From Hymenobacter sp. BT730 (GTDB taxonomy: Bacteria > Bacteroidota > Bacteroidia > Cytophagales > Hymenobacteraceae): 64,000 nt of DNA. Every line of letters starts with the position of its first letter. The first letter of the stretch is position 1. Below, piece after piece: positions 48,672 through 56,997 of this stretch. Made by a program: the position numbers and the translations under genes. The notes under the pieces were generated by a model that had not been told where the DNA came from, made no database searches, and saw nothing but the letters and a program-made list of their open reading frames with translations. The stretch covers positions 372,001 through 436,000 of the forward strand of contig NZ_JAUOFB010000001.1 of the NCBI RefSeq assembly GCF_030542105.1, in the 5' to 3' direction.

Positions 48672-50344
48672 GAGGCAAAGCGCCGGTTGAGGGCGCGCAC
48701 CAGCGTGAAGACCAACAGCAATACCGCCAGCACCTGACAGGCCGGGCCAATCAGCTCGCCGTAGCGGACGTAGAACGTCAGCTCCTCGTTTAGGTGCACG
48801 GTGGCGCGGCTCACGGCCTGCACCCACCAGCCGGTTTGCTGGGTGATTTCACCTTTCTGGTTGATGAAGCCCGATATGCCGGTATTGGCGGAGCGGGCAA
48901 TGTCGCGGCGAGTTTCGATGGCGCGCAGCGTGGCGTACTGCAGGTGCTGCAAATGGCCGGGTGAGTCGGACCACCAGCCGTCGTTGGTGATAATGCCAAT
49001 AAGCGTAGCGCCGCCTTTCACGTATTCGCCCACAAAGTCGCCGTACACTGACTCGTAGCAGATAACGGGGGCCAGGCGCAGATTGGGCGTTTTGGTCTGG
49101 TACACGGTACGCTCGGGCTGCGAGCCCAGGCCGCCGGCCGTGCCGCCCAAATCAATAACAAAGGCGGACAACCAATGAGGCACGCCCTCCACGCCCGGCA
49201 CCAGCCGCGACTTGTGGTAGAACTCCGGCGGGCCGACAGGCCCGGGGAAATGCACGGCCGCGTTGAAGATATCGTAGTAGCCCAGGTCCTCGCGGAAGCG
49301 GGCCGTGGAGCTGGCTTCTTCCTTGGAGCGGTAGCGGCCCACGCTAGTCAGGCCCGTCACCAGCTCTACGCCGGGGTGCTGACCGAGCCACTGCCGGATG
49401 CGCTGAATTTTCAGGTTGCCATCGAAAGAATCCTCGAAGTAAGTTTCATCGAGGGAGGTTTCGGGCCACAGCACCAGCCTGGTTTGCGGGGTTAGGTTTT
49501 TCTCGGTGAGGGTGAGCAGGCGCATGAGCTGCTCGTCGTAGGAAATGAAGTTGGCCCCGCTCTCAAACTTCTCGTTGTAGGGGTCTACGTTAGGCTGAAT
49601 GACCAGCACCTCAGCGGTAGCGCCTTTTTCCTGGTAGCTGCGGCCGATAATGGACGACAGGCTAATAGGGAGGATAATAGCTAAGACCGGCCACGCCCAG
49701 CGGAAACGGCCCTGCCCAAAGGTCCAGGGAGCTACACCATCACGGCCAAACCAAGCCCAGAATACCAGGATGTTCACGGCCCAGATCCAAACGGAGCCGC
49801 CCAGAAAGCCGGTGTACTCGTACCACTGCACCCACTGATTGGCCTGCGCAAAGCCGTTGCCCAGCGTCAGCCAGGGCCAGGTGAGAAACCAGTGCAGGTG
49901 TAATTGCTCGAAGGCAATCCAGTAAACCGGTAGAGAAAGATAGCCCAACGTAGGGCCGAGGCGCTTCTTGGTGTGGTAGAACGCCATAACCGGCGCACTC
50001 ATCATCAACGCATTGCAGACTACGGCCGTGATGCCGCCGCCCAACGTGCTGTAGCTTACCCAGTAAGTGGTGAAGGCATTCCAGAGAACTAGCACCAGGT
50101 ATGTGTAGCGCCACACCTTCCAGCCGCTTGCGCCGCGCTGCACCAGCAACTGCTCCATACGCAGGTAGGGTACCCAGGCCACCAGCAGCAACAGGGCCAG
50201 GGCGGCGGGGTGCACCGGCCAGCCCAGCCACAGCAGGCCGGCGCTCAAAAAAGCTAGCAAGCTGGGCAGCCAATAGGCCCAGCCAGTTACGGCCGACGGC
50301 GCAAGGGCAGCGGGAGCAGGAGCAAGGGTAGGGTTATTCGGCAC
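48668..50344 (-). CDS. lnt: Apolipoprotein N-acyltransferase
   Basis: A 558-residue inner-membrane enzyme that adds the third acyl chain to lipoproteins. It starts with a GTG at 50344. The N-terminal half has several membrane helices (from WLPSLLAFLSAGLLWLGW). The C-terminal nitrilase-like domain has the catalytic triad: Glu in LVLWPETSLDE (near residue 292), a downstream Lys in the FYHKSRLVPGVEG segment, and Cys in VICYESVYGDF (near 430). Length is normal. It overlaps rsmI by 11 nt. It fits the many lipoproteins in the window. Confidence 0.95.
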   Translation of the reverse strand: MPNNPTLAPAPAALAPSAVTGWAYWLPSLLAFLSAGLLWLGWPVHPAALALLLLVAWVPYLRMEQLLVQRGASGWKVWRYTYLVLVLWNAFTTYWVSYSTLGGGITAVVCNALMMSAPVMAFYHTKKRLGPTLGYLSLPVYWIAFEQLHLHWFLTWPWLTLGNGFAQANQWVQWYEYTGFLGGSVWIWAVNILVFWAWFGRDGVAPWTFGQGRFRWAWPVLAIILPISLSSIIGRSYQEKGATAEVLVIQPNVDPYNEKFESGANFISYDEQLMRLLTLTEKNLTPQTRLVLWPETSLDETYFEDSFDGNLKIQRIRQWLGQHPGVELVTGLTSVGRYRSKEEASSTARFREDLGYYDIFNAAVHFPGPVGPPEFYHKSRLVPGVEGVPHWLSAFVIDLGGTAGGLGSQPERTVYQTKTPNLRLAPVICYESVYGDFVGEYVKGGATLIGIITNDGWWSDSPGHLQHLQYATLRAIETRRDIARSANTGISGFINQKGEITQQTGWWVQAVSRATVHLNEELTFYVRYGELIGPACQVLAVLLLVFTLVRALNRRFAS

Positions 50345-51068
50345 GATGGTCTTCTTTATAACGGTCTTCTTTGATGCGTTCCTCCTTCAGGCCCTGCACC
50401 ACCAGCACAATTTCGCCTTTGATGGCGGAGCGGCCCGCAAACTCGGCGGCCAGCTCAGCTAGGGGAGCCGTCACGGTTTCCTCAAACAGTTTGGTCAGCT
50501 CCCGGCTCACGGAGGCGGGGCGCTCCGGACCCAGCACTTCAGCCAGCTGCTCCAGCGTTTTTACAATCCGGTGCGGCGACTCGTAAAAAATCATAGTGCG
50601 GGTTTCGGCGGCTAGTTCTTTGAGGCGGGTCTGGCGGCCTTTTTTTACCGGCAGAAAGCCTTCAAACGTGAACCGTTCGGCTCCGAACCCGGATTTCAGC
50701 AGGGCGGGCACAAAGGCTGTGGCGCCCGGCAGGCACTCCACCTTCAGGCCCCGGGCCAGGCACTCGCGCACCAACAAAAAGCCCGGGTCAGAAATTCCGG
50801 GGGTGCCGGCATCCGATACCAGGGCCATTCGCTCGCCTTTTTCCAGCTTTTCCAGCAGGCGCTGCACCTGCTGGTGTTCGTTGTGGAGGTGGTAGCTGAG
50901 CATGGGCTTTTTCAGGCCCAGGTGTTGCATCAGGCGGCCGCTGGTGCGGGTATCTTCGGCCAGTACGGTGTCTACCTCACCCAGAATGCGAATGGCCCGG
51001 AGGGTAATATCCTCCAGGTTGCCGATGGGCGTAGGAACCAGGTACAGAACGGTAGGCGTATCAGACAT
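50334..51068 (-). CDS. rsmI: 16S rRNA (cytidine1402-2'-O)-methyltransferase RsmI
   Basis: A 244-residue tetrapyrrole-methylase-fold enzyme that 2'-O-methylates C1402 of 16S rRNA. Features are YLVPTPIGNLEDITLRAIRIL at 9-29, EDTRTSGRLMQHL near 39-51, LVSDAGTPGISDPGFLLV (the SAM-binding signature) and IFYESPHRI in the C-terminal half. The start ATG 51068 lies only 5 nt from a perfect -7 box, so the transcript may have almost no leader. It is the first gene of the operon with lnt, the small hypothetical gene and the inositol phosphatase. Confidence 0.95.
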   Translation of the reverse strand: MSDTPTVLYLVPTPIGNLEDITLRAIRILGEVDTVLAEDTRTSGRLMQHLGLKKPMLSYHLHNEHQQVQRLLEKLEKGERMALVSDAGTPGISDPGFLLVRECLARGLKVECLPGATAFVPALLKSGFGAERFTFEGFLPVKKGRQTRLKELAAETRTMIFYESPHRIVKTLEQLAEVLGPERPASVSRELTKLFEETVTAPLAELAAEFAGRSAIKGEIVLVVQGLKEERIKEDRYKEDHRAE

Positions 51069-51073
51069 AAAGG

Positions 51074-51081
51074 CAAAGGTA
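51074..51081 (-). promoter_or_regulatory. -7 promoter box directly before rsmI
   Basis: The minus strand reads TACCTTTG, matching TAnnTTTG, 5 nt before the rsmI ATG. No clear TTG lies at the -33 distance. If used, the mRNA would be leaderless or nearly so. Confidence 0.4.
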
Positions 51082-51142
51082 CGGAGGGGGTAGCTAGGGC
51101 TTTGCGCCGTGGGCGGACTACTTACGCCAGGGCCGCCCGATG

Positions 51143-51397
51143 CTAAGCAGGAGTGCCTTTATATTCCTCGGCCAGCTTATCAATAGCGGCGGCCAGTTGC
51201 CGGTCTTTTTCCGTCACGATGTTGCCAGCGTCGTGGGTGCGGAGCCGGAACGTAACCACGTTATACTCATTGCTCCACCAAGGATGGTGGTTCTGGTACT
51301 CGGCTTCCTCGGCTACATCGGTCATGAAGCTGAAGGCCGTTTGGAAGTCTTTGAATCGAAACGTGCGGGTGAGGGCGTTGTCTTGTTCAGTCCACAT
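51143..51397 (-). CDS. phhB: Pterin-4a-carbinolamine dehydratase
   Basis: An 84-residue 4a-hydroxytetrahydrobiopterin dehydratase, which recycles the oxidised pterin made by aromatic amino acid hydroxylases. The signature EYQNHHPWWSNEYNVVTFRLRTHDAG (residues 33-58) contains the catalytic histidines. The length is typical of bacterial members. No hydroxylase gene is adjacent; in some bacteria these proteins also act in molybdenum cofactor or folate metabolism. It is single, with ATG at 51397. Confidence 0.92.
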   Translation of the reverse strand: MWTEQDNALTRTFRFKDFQTAFSFMTDVAEEAEYQNHHPWWSNEYNVVTFRLRTHDAGNIVTEKDRQLAAAIDKLAEEYKGTPA

Positions 51398-51515
51398 AAA
51401 CAGGGCAGAGGGAAGGGTGGAAGGAGAGCCGGAAGTAGTGTTTAAAATACGGGCTATCCTATACCCGCAGCCAATGGGCCTCGTAAAAATCCGGACACCG
51501 TAATCTACGCTTTCT

Positions 51516-51773
51516 ATGCCCTTGCACCGTTTGTTAGATCAAAAGCTTAGTAAAGTCTACGAGCCTTCTTCCCGGATTGATGACGTGTTTAAAGGCTACG
51601 ACATCACCTTTATTACCAATGAGTACGGCGAGCCGGTCACGCTGTTCTTCGGTAAGCGCCGGCCCGATGGCGCTATTGCCGGCGAGCGGTATACGCGCAC
51701 CATCAAGCGCAAGCCCGGCAGCCAGGAGGTAACGCACAGCCATTGGGATTTGCGGGGCAAGATTATGCGCTAG
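51516..51773 (+). CDS. Small conserved hypothetical protein
   Basis: An 85-residue basic protein of unknown function. The sequence MPLHRLLDQKLSKVYEP...GYDITFITNEYGEPVTLFFGKRR looks like a small all-beta fold, ending in a basic strand (RTIKRKPGSQEVTHSHWDLRGK). It has no signal peptide or metal motif. It is convergent with the NADAR gene: the two stop codons share the palindrome CTAG (51770-51773). Confidence 0.65.
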   Translation: MPLHRLLDQKLSKVYEPSSRIDDVFKGYDITFITNEYGEPVTLFFGKRRPDGAIAGERYTRTIKRKPGSQEVTHSHWDLRGKIMR

Positions 51774-52336
51774 CGGCTGAGCTGGGCCCGAACTTCCATC
51801 AGGGCAAAGCCCAGCAGGTTAAGGCCGGGCCACTCGGCGGGGTTAGCTGCCTGCGGATGATCCTGCGCCAGCCCAATACCCCATATAGCGTCTACCGGGC
51901 TGGCTTCCACTAACACCCGCTGGCCTGTATCCAAAAGGAATGTGCGTAACGCCGGATGCTGGCTGAATTTGGCCAAGTTTCCTTGCACTACTATTTCAAA
52001 GCGGGCGGCATCCCAAGGCCCTTCCTCAAAATTTTGTACTTGGCGGCCCAGGGTTTTGGCTTCATGAGGATGAGAGGCGCCCAAGATGGCTTGTCGGGTA
52101 GCTTCATCCTGAAACAGTCGCGCTTTTTCGGCCATCATGTAGTGCTCGGTGGTAGCGTAGGTATGGCCATCTAGAGTGAAGGGCGCCCGATACCACTGAC
52201 TAAAGCACTCTTTGCCCACGGCAGCTCCGGGTCTTCCGGTATGCCCCCAGAAAAAAAGGTACTTCACGGGCTGCCCCTGCCTGATGTAATCTAATAGTGA
52301 TTCGATGGAGCGAACAGAGGCAAGAGCAGCAGCCAT
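51770..52336 (-). CDS. NADAR family protein (YbiA-like)
   Basis: A 188-residue NADAR (NAD- and ADP-ribose-associated) protein of the YbiA type, N-glycosidases that remove riboflavin-pathway intermediates or act on ADP-ribosylated molecules. Recognisable text is VKYLFFWGH, FSQWYRAPFTLDGHTYATTEHYMMAEKARLFQD (around residues 45-78) and IWGIGLAQDH near 155-164. The ATG at 52336 was chosen because the frame upstream is Ser-rich and not homologous. It is followed on the other strand by two unusual acidic genes. Function in this organism is inferred from the family only. Confidence 0.9.
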   Translation of the reverse strand: MAAALASVRSIESLLDYIRQGQPVKYLFFWGHTGRPGAAVGKECFSQWYRAPFTLDGHTYATTEHYMMAEKARLFQDEATRQAILGASHPHEAKTLGRQVQNFEEGPWDAARFEIVVQGNLAKFSQHPALRTFLLDTGQRVLVEASPVDAIWGIGLAQDHPQAANPAEWPGLNLLGFALMEVRAQLSR

Positions 52337-52454
52337 AAAGGAAAATGAAGGCGGCGTTGGGTTCGGGGGCCACCTCTCTTCAAACCTAAACCTAATTACG
52401 AAAACCACAGTACACTTTCTTGAATGAATTCCCATTCCACCTGCTGATCTTTCT

Positions 52455-52958
52455 ATGGCAACCGACCACAACAACCGCCCCATACGCGTTATAAACGACG
52501 ATACCACCGATGAAGAGCTGGCTGCCGGCCATATCATTCCCGGGGCAAACCCACCTAAAAACGAAGATGCCCGCGGAGGCTTCGGCAACCGCGACGGCAA
52601 AGAAGGCTTTGGCACCGACAGCGGCAGTGGCAGCACGTCGCTTTCCGTGAATGAGAATGCCGATAAAACCGAGCCGCCAGCGGATAACATCCGCACCACC
52701 GATGCTTTCCGCCCCGACCGGCCCAACCAGGATGTTCCCGCTGACGATGACCCCGAGCTGGAATCGCGCCGGCCGGTAGATGAGCTGGATGCCGACGACG
52801 CCCGTCCCGGCCGCGACGAAATGCAGAACCCCAACTCCCGCGTGGGCATGGACCAGATGGAGCCCCGCCCCACCGGAACCAACGCCGACCTCGCCCGCCA
52901 AGGCACTAATGCCGACCTGACTGACCCCAACGCCACCGATACGGCTATTGATCAGTAA
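52455..52958 (+). CDS. Disordered acidic protein
   Basis: A 167-residue protein that is Asp-, Pro-, Asn- and Arg-rich and low in hydrophobic residues, so almost certainly intrinsically disordered. Short repeats occur: GTNADLA and GTNADLT, and several R-P-x-D motifs. No signal peptide or membrane segment was found. It may be a stress or desiccation protein, or a DNA-mimicking or chaperone-like chain; none is established. Codon use looks like its neighbours. It is followed by a strong terminator and a second disordered small gene. Confidence 0.6.
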   Translation: MATDHNNRPIRVINDDTTDEELAAGHIIPGANPPKNEDARGGFGNRDGKEGFGTDSGSGSTSLSVNENADKTEPPADNIRTTDAFRPDRPNQDVPADDDPELESRRPVDELDADDARPGRDEMQNPNSRVGMDQMEPRPTGTNADLARQGTNADLTDPNATDTAIDQ

Positions 52959-52966
52959 AGATTTCT

Positions 52967-53009
52967 CCCGGCTCCGCACCCACTGCGGGTGCGGAGCCGG
53001 GCTTTTTTT
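52967..53009 (+). terminator. Terminator after the disordered acidic gene
   Basis: CCCGGCTCCGCACCC and GGGTGCGGAGCCGGG form a 15-bp stem with a 5-nt loop, followed by seven T. Confidence 0.93.
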
Positions 53010-53033
53010 ATTCACTTTTAACGGAAACGCGCC

Positions 53034-53255
53034 ATGCCTTATAAGAGCAATAGCACCAACCAGCAGTCGAAGGAGAACCACGGCAACCCCGCCGGCGCCG
53101 GCCAGCCCAAAGCTGAGTCCTTGCCGGTAAATCAGCTGGATCCAGATTTGGAGGATCGGTTGGAACAGGAAGCCGCCGATGCGCCTCAGCGTCATCCCAA
53201 CCGCAACCTCGACAAGCCCGATATCGACAAACCCGCCTACGGCGGCGGACATTAG
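53034..53255 (+). CDS. Small disordered hydrophilic protein
   Basis: A 73-residue very hydrophilic protein (Asn-, Pro-, Asp-rich) without hydrophobic core: NQQSKENHGNPAGAGQPKAE, then DPDLEDRLEQEAADAPQRHPN and a DKPDIDKPAYGGGH end. Unrecognised. It resembles the preceding acidic protein in style only. It lies between two strong terminators, so it is transcribed on its own. A promoter was not identified. Confidence 0.6.
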   Translation: MPYKSNSTNQQSKENHGNPAGAGQPKAESLPVNQLDPDLEDRLEQEAADAPQRHPNRNLDKPDIDKPAYGGGH

Positions 53256-53282
53256 CCGTCGGCTTACGTAACGCCTACATAC

Positions 53283-53313
53283 AAGCACTGCCCCGCCGGG
53301 CAGTGCTTTTTTT
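53283..53313 (+). terminator. Terminator after the 73-residue gene
   Basis: AAGCACTGCCC and GGGCAGTGCTT (11-bp stem, loop CGCC) followed by TTTTT. Confidence 0.93.
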
Positions 53314-53383
53314 GCCTATACTACCGGCCCAGACACTACGCCCGCTACCTGAAAGTCGTTCGTTAACCTTGCCCTCAACTGCT

Positions 53384-54088
53384 ATGGCCCGCTTTGTTAC
53401 CACTGATGTGCATGGCTGCCTGCGCACCCTGCGCCGCGCCCTGGAAGAAGTCGTTCTGTTTTCGCCCCGCGACGAGCTCTATGTGCTGGGCGACTACGTG
53501 AACAAAGGCCCCGACAGCAAAGGTGTGCTCGACTACCTCATGCAACTGCGGGCCCGCGGGTTAGAGGTGCACTGCCTGCGTGGCAACCACGACCAGGAGC
53601 TGTTGGATGCCGCGCACGGCCACATAGGAAAAACCTGGGCCTCCGCCGCCGACCGGGAACTGACCCTCAGCAGCTTTGGCGCCGCCACAGCCGCTGATAT
53701 CCCGGCAGTCTATCTGCACTGGCTCGACGCGCTGCCTTACGAATTCGAGCTGCCAGACTTTGTGCTGGTACACGCGGGCTTCGATTTTCGCGAGCCGCCG
53801 GAGCGCATGCGCCAGGACCATCATACCATGATGAATATCAAGCAATTCACCTTTGATGCCTCCCGCCTGCAGGGCAAGCGGCTGGTGCACGGCCATGTGC
53901 CCACGCCCGTAGCAGAAGTGCGGCGGCGGATAGAAGTGAAGGCCGGGGCGCTGAACCTGGACACCGGCTGCGTTTACCGCCACAACCCGGAACTTGCCCA
54001 CCTCAGCGTGCTGAACCTGGATACCCTTACGCTACACACGGTGCCTAACTGTGAAGTGCCTTACACCATTGCCAAACGGGCGTCGTAG
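53384..54088 (+). CDS. Serine/threonine-type metallophosphatase
   Basis: A 234-residue calcineurin-like phosphatase of the PP2A-like/bacterial serine-threonine or ApaH-type subfamily. The metal motifs are TDVHGCLRTL (near 7-16), GDYVNKGPDSKG (~36-47), RGNHDQELL (~65-73) and HAGFDFRE, with the late HGHVPTPVAE. Substrates could be phosphoproteins or dinucleoside polyphosphates; sequence does not decide. The ATG at 53384 gives a start close to the first catalytic strand. It is upstream of glyA on the same strand. Confidence 0.88.
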   Translation: MARFVTTDVHGCLRTLRRALEEVVLFSPRDELYVLGDYVNKGPDSKGVLDYLMQLRARGLEVHCLRGNHDQELLDAAHGHIGKTWASAADRELTLSSFGAATAADIPAVYLHWLDALPYEFELPDFVLVHAGFDFREPPERMRQDHHTMMNIKQFTFDASRLQGKRLVHGHVPTPVAEVRRRIEVKAGALNLDTGCVYRHNPELAHLSVLNLDTLTLHTVPNCEVPYTIAKRAS

Positions 54089-54115
54089 CCCGTTTAGCTC
54101 GTAGCCACCACCCAG

Positions 54116-54146
54116 TTGGCAGTTCCCAACCCCCGCCGTACCTTTG
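54116..54146 (+). promoter_or_regulatory. Promoter immediately before glyA
   Basis: TTG (54116-54118), a 20-nt spacer and TACCTTTG (54139-54146) fit the Bacteroidota consensus. The glyA ATG follows 5 nt later, so the leader would be a few nt at most. Confidence 0.6.
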
Positions 54147-54151
54147 AACCT

Positions 54152-55444
54152 ATGGAAACCCACGCCCCCATCATTGCCCGAGACACGGTTATCTTTGATT
54201 TAATCTGTCAGGAAAAAGAACGTCAGACGCATGGCATCGAGCTGATTGCCTCCGAGAACTATGTTTCGGAGCAGGTGATGCAGGCGCAGGGCTCTATTCT
54301 GACCAACAAATACGCCGAGGGCCTGCCCGGCAAGCGCTACTACGGCGGCTGCGAAATCGTTGACCAGATTGAGCAGCTGGCCATTGATCGGGCCAAGGAG
54401 CTGTTTGGCGTGGAGTGGGTGAACGTGCAGCCGCACTCCGGCGCGCAGGCCAATGCCGCCGTAATGCTGGCGGTGCTGCAGCCCGGCGACAAAATCCTGG
54501 GTTTCGACCTTTCCCACGGTGGCCACCTCACGCATGGCTCGCCGGTAAACTTTTCCGGTAAGCTCTACAAGCCGTCTTTCTATGGTGTAGAGCCCGAAAC
54601 CGGCCTCATCGACTGGCAGAAGGTAAAAGAAACCGCCAAGCGCGAGCAGCCCAAGCTCATCATCTGTGGGGCCTCGGCGTACTCCCGCGACTGGGACTAC
54701 AAAGCCCTGCGCGAAGCAGCCGATGAGGTAGGCGCGCTGCTGCTGGCCGATATTTCGCACCCCTCCGGCCTCATTGCCAAGGGCTTGCTGAATAACCCCT
54801 TCGAGCACTGCCACATTGTAACCACCACCACGCATAAAACCCTGCGCGGCCCGCGCGGCGGCCTCATTATGCTGGGCAAGGACTTCGAAAACCCCTTCGG
54901 CCTGAAAACACCAAAAGGCGACATTCGCATGATGTCGGCCTTGCTGGACTCGGGCGTATTCCCCGGCACGCAGGGTGGCCCGCTGGAGCACGTTATTGGT
55001 GCTAAGGCCGTAGCCTTCGGCGAGTGTCTGTCCGATGCGTACACTGACTACACCCAACAAGTAATCCGCAACGCTCAGGCTTTGGCCAAAGGCTTTGTAG
55101 ACCGTGGTTATCAGATTATCTCCGGTGGCACCGATAACCACCTGATGCTGATTGATCTGCGTAGCAAAGGCCTCACGGGCAAGCTGGCGGAAAACACGCT
55201 CGTCAAGGCCGATATCACCATCAACAAAAACATGGTGCCCTTTGATGATAAGTCGCCCTTTGTGACCAGCGGCATGCGGATCGGCTCGGCCGCCGTTACT
55301 ACCCGCGGCCTGAAAGAGGCCGATATGAGCCGTATTGTGGAGTTTATTGATGATGTGCTGATGCACCACGACAATGATACCCACCTGGGGCAGGTGCGCC
55401 GGCAGATAAATGAGTGGATGCAGCAGTTTCCGCTGTTTGCTTAG
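54152..55444 (+). CDS. glyA: Serine hydroxymethyltransferase
   Basis: A 430-residue PLP enzyme that interconverts serine and glycine while loading one-carbon units onto tetrahydrofolate. Key segments are [20 protein letters not shown] (near 30-49), ADISHPSG and the PLP-lysine motif [14 protein letters not shown] with K229. Length is normal. The ATG at 54152 is chosen; the promoter's -7 box is only 5 nt upstream. It is followed by tatC after a 73-nt gap. Confidence 0.97.
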   Translation: METHAPIIARDTVIFDLICQEKERQTHGIELIASENYVSEQVMQAQGSILTNKYAEGLPGKRYYGGCEIVDQIEQLAIDRAKELFGVEWVNVQPHSGAQANAAVMLAVLQPGDKILGFDLSHGGHLTHGSPVNFSGKLYKPSFYGVEPETGLIDWQKVKETAKREQPKLIICGASAYSRDWDYKALREAADEVGALLLADISHPSGLIAKGLLNNPFEHCHIVTTTTHKTLRGPRGGLIMLGKDFENPFGLKTPKGDIRMMSALLDSGVFPGTQGGPLEHVIGAKAVAFGECLSDAYTDYTQQVIRNAQALAKGFVDRGYQIISGGTDNHLMLIDLRSKGLTGKLAENTLVKADITINKNMVPFDDKSPFVTSGMRIGSAAVTTRGLKEADMSRIVEFIDDVLMHHDNDTHLGQVRRQINEWMQQFPLFA

Positions 55445-55517
55445 CTGAGCTGGATGGCTAGCTAAGCGAGGCAGGAAAAGGGAGAGGGGTAAACCCGCTC
55501 CTGACTTTCCTTCGTTT

Positions 55518-56435
55518 ATGTCTGCACACGGCCAGTCATTCCTTATTCAGAATTTCCTTTTTTCAGTGAATCAGCCTCAATTACAACCGGGACAGACGTT
55601 GGGCGACCAGCACGAAATGTCCTTCATCGACCACCTGGAGGCCTTGCGGTGGCACATCATCCGGGCCGCTATTGCGGTAGTGGTTTTCACTACCGCTGCT
55701 TTTTTCGCTAAGGATTTTCTGTTTCACGACCTGATTCTGGGCCCCTCGCGCCCCGATTTCTGGACGTACCGTATGTTCTGCAAGTTTGGAGCCTGGGTAG
55801 GAGCCCCCGACCTGTGCATCGATAAAATCGGGTTTGTGATTCAGAACCGGGAGATGAGCGGGCAGCTTACCATGCATATCAGTACCTCCTTTATGGTGGG
55901 GCTGGTGCTGGGGTTCCCGTATTTATTCTGGGAGCTGTGGCGCTTTATCAAGCCCGGCCTGTACCCGCACGAGCGGAATAACTCCCAGGGGGCAGTGTTC
56001 TTCGTATCTGTGCTGTTTATGCTCGGGCTGCTCTTTGGGTATTACATTGCCGCGCCCCTCAGCATCAACTTCCTGGCGGGCTACGTGGTAGATCCTACCA
56101 TTGAAAACCAGATTGACATGCAGAGCTATATCTCCACGCTCACTACCATGTCTATGTCCTGTGCCTTTGTGTTTGAGCTGCCCATGATTGTGTTCTTCCT
56201 GGCGAAAGCCGGGTTGATTACGCCCGAAATCATGCGGGTATACCGCAAACATGCTATTGTGGTGATTCTGGTGGTAGCGGCTATTATCACGCCACCCGAT
56301 GTTTCGGCGCAGATTATCGTTACTATTCCCATTCTGCTGCTTTATGAGCTAAGCATTAACATTGCCCGCGTGGTGCGCCGCAATGATACCGCCCGCCTTA
56401 ATGCCAAGCTGGCTGAAAACCAGGGAGTAGCCTGA
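55518..56435 (+). CDS. tatC: Twin-arginine translocase subunit TatC
   Basis: A polytopic inner-membrane protein that recognises twin-arginine signal peptides and exports folded proteins. The family core starts at MSFIDHLEALRWHIIRA (residue 34, ATG 55617), so an alternative start there is likely; the longer 305-residue form from ATG 55518 is given. Six helices are visible, including the FPYLFWELWRFIKPGLYPHER motif (FxExxxFxxPGL) near 133-153 and the later IITPPDVSAQ segment near the end. tatA/tatB are not in the window. It is between glyA and rpiB on the same strand. Confidence 0.93.
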   Translation: MSAHGQSFLIQNFLFSVNQPQLQPGQTLGDQHEMSFIDHLEALRWHIIRAAIAVVVFTTAAFFAKDFLFHDLILGPSRPDFWTYRMFCKFGAWVGAPDLCIDKIGFVIQNREMSGQLTMHISTSFMVGLVLGFPYLFWELWRFIKPGLYPHERNNSQGAVFFVSVLFMLGLLFGYYIAAPLSINFLAGYVVDPTIENQIDMQSYISTLTTMSMSCAFVFELPMIVFFLAKAGLITPEIMRVYRKHAIVVILVVAAIITPPDVSAQIIVTIPILLLYELSINIARVVRRNDTARLNAKLAENQGVA

Positions 56436-56469
56436 TTTCCTGTCTTCACCTTCCTTTCTGACTTTCGCT

Positions 56470-56898
56470 ATGAACCTTGCCATCGGCTCCGACCACGCCG
56501 GCTTTGAGTACAAGCAAATGCTGCTTTCGTGGCTGCGTGATAACGGCTACGAGGTAGAAGACTTCGGGACCTATTCTGCTGACTCCGTAGATTACCCTGA
56601 CTTTGTGCACCCGCTGGCCAGTGCTGTGGAGGAGGGCGAGTTTAAGCAGGGTATTTTGGTCTGCGGCTCCGCAAACGGGGTGGCCATTACGGCCAATAAG
56701 CACCGGGGCGTGCGGGCAGCCATTGCCTGGGAACCTGAAATTTCCCGGCTGGCTCGCCAGCATAATGATGCCAATGTTATCTGCATCCCAGCCCGTTTCA
56801 TTAGCGAGGAGCAGGCCCGTGCCATTGTCAGTGAGTTTCTGAACACGGCCTTTGAAGGTGGCCGCCACCAGACGCGGGTAAATAAAATCAACTGCTAA
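56470..56898 (+). CDS. rpiB: Ribose-5-phosphate isomerase B
   Basis: A 142-residue isomerase interconverting ribulose 5-phosphate and ribose 5-phosphate (LacA/RpiB family). The start is GSDHAGFEYK (7-16), and the catalytic cysteine lies in VCGSANGVAITANK near residue 65; the Cys-Gly-Ser-x-Asn-Gly form is usual in this phylum. Length is normal. It is 34 nt after tatC, so probably one transcript with glyA-tatC. The downstream palindrome (56944-56997) separates it from the convergent membrane protein gene. Confidence 0.94.
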   Translation: MNLAIGSDHAGFEYKQMLLSWLRDNGYEVEDFGTYSADSVDYPDFVHPLASAVEEGEFKQGILVCGSANGVAITANKHRGVRAAIAWEPEISRLARQHNDANVICIPARFISEEQARAIVSEFLNTAFEGGRHQTRVNKINC

Positions 56899-56943
56899 TG
56901 CAGCAATGAGAATTGGGCCTTTAACCTGATTTAGCGGCCGCCG

Positions 56944-56997
56944 ATAAGCCAAAGCCCCCGGCATCATACTAGTATGATGCCGGGGGCTTTGGCTTAT
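56944..56997. terminator. Perfect 54-bp palindrome, bidirectional terminator
   Basis: The 27-bp arms 56944-56970 and 56971-56997 are perfect inverted copies with no spacer (centre ACTAGT). It ends with the convergent gene's stop codon inside the right arm (56994-56996). No strong T-run follows. Confidence 0.8.

Noticed and set aside
54200-55384. A 394-codon minus-strand frame opposite glyA
   Set aside because: The opposing strand encodes a complete, well-conserved serine hydroxymethyltransferase; the frame is a GC-rich shadow.
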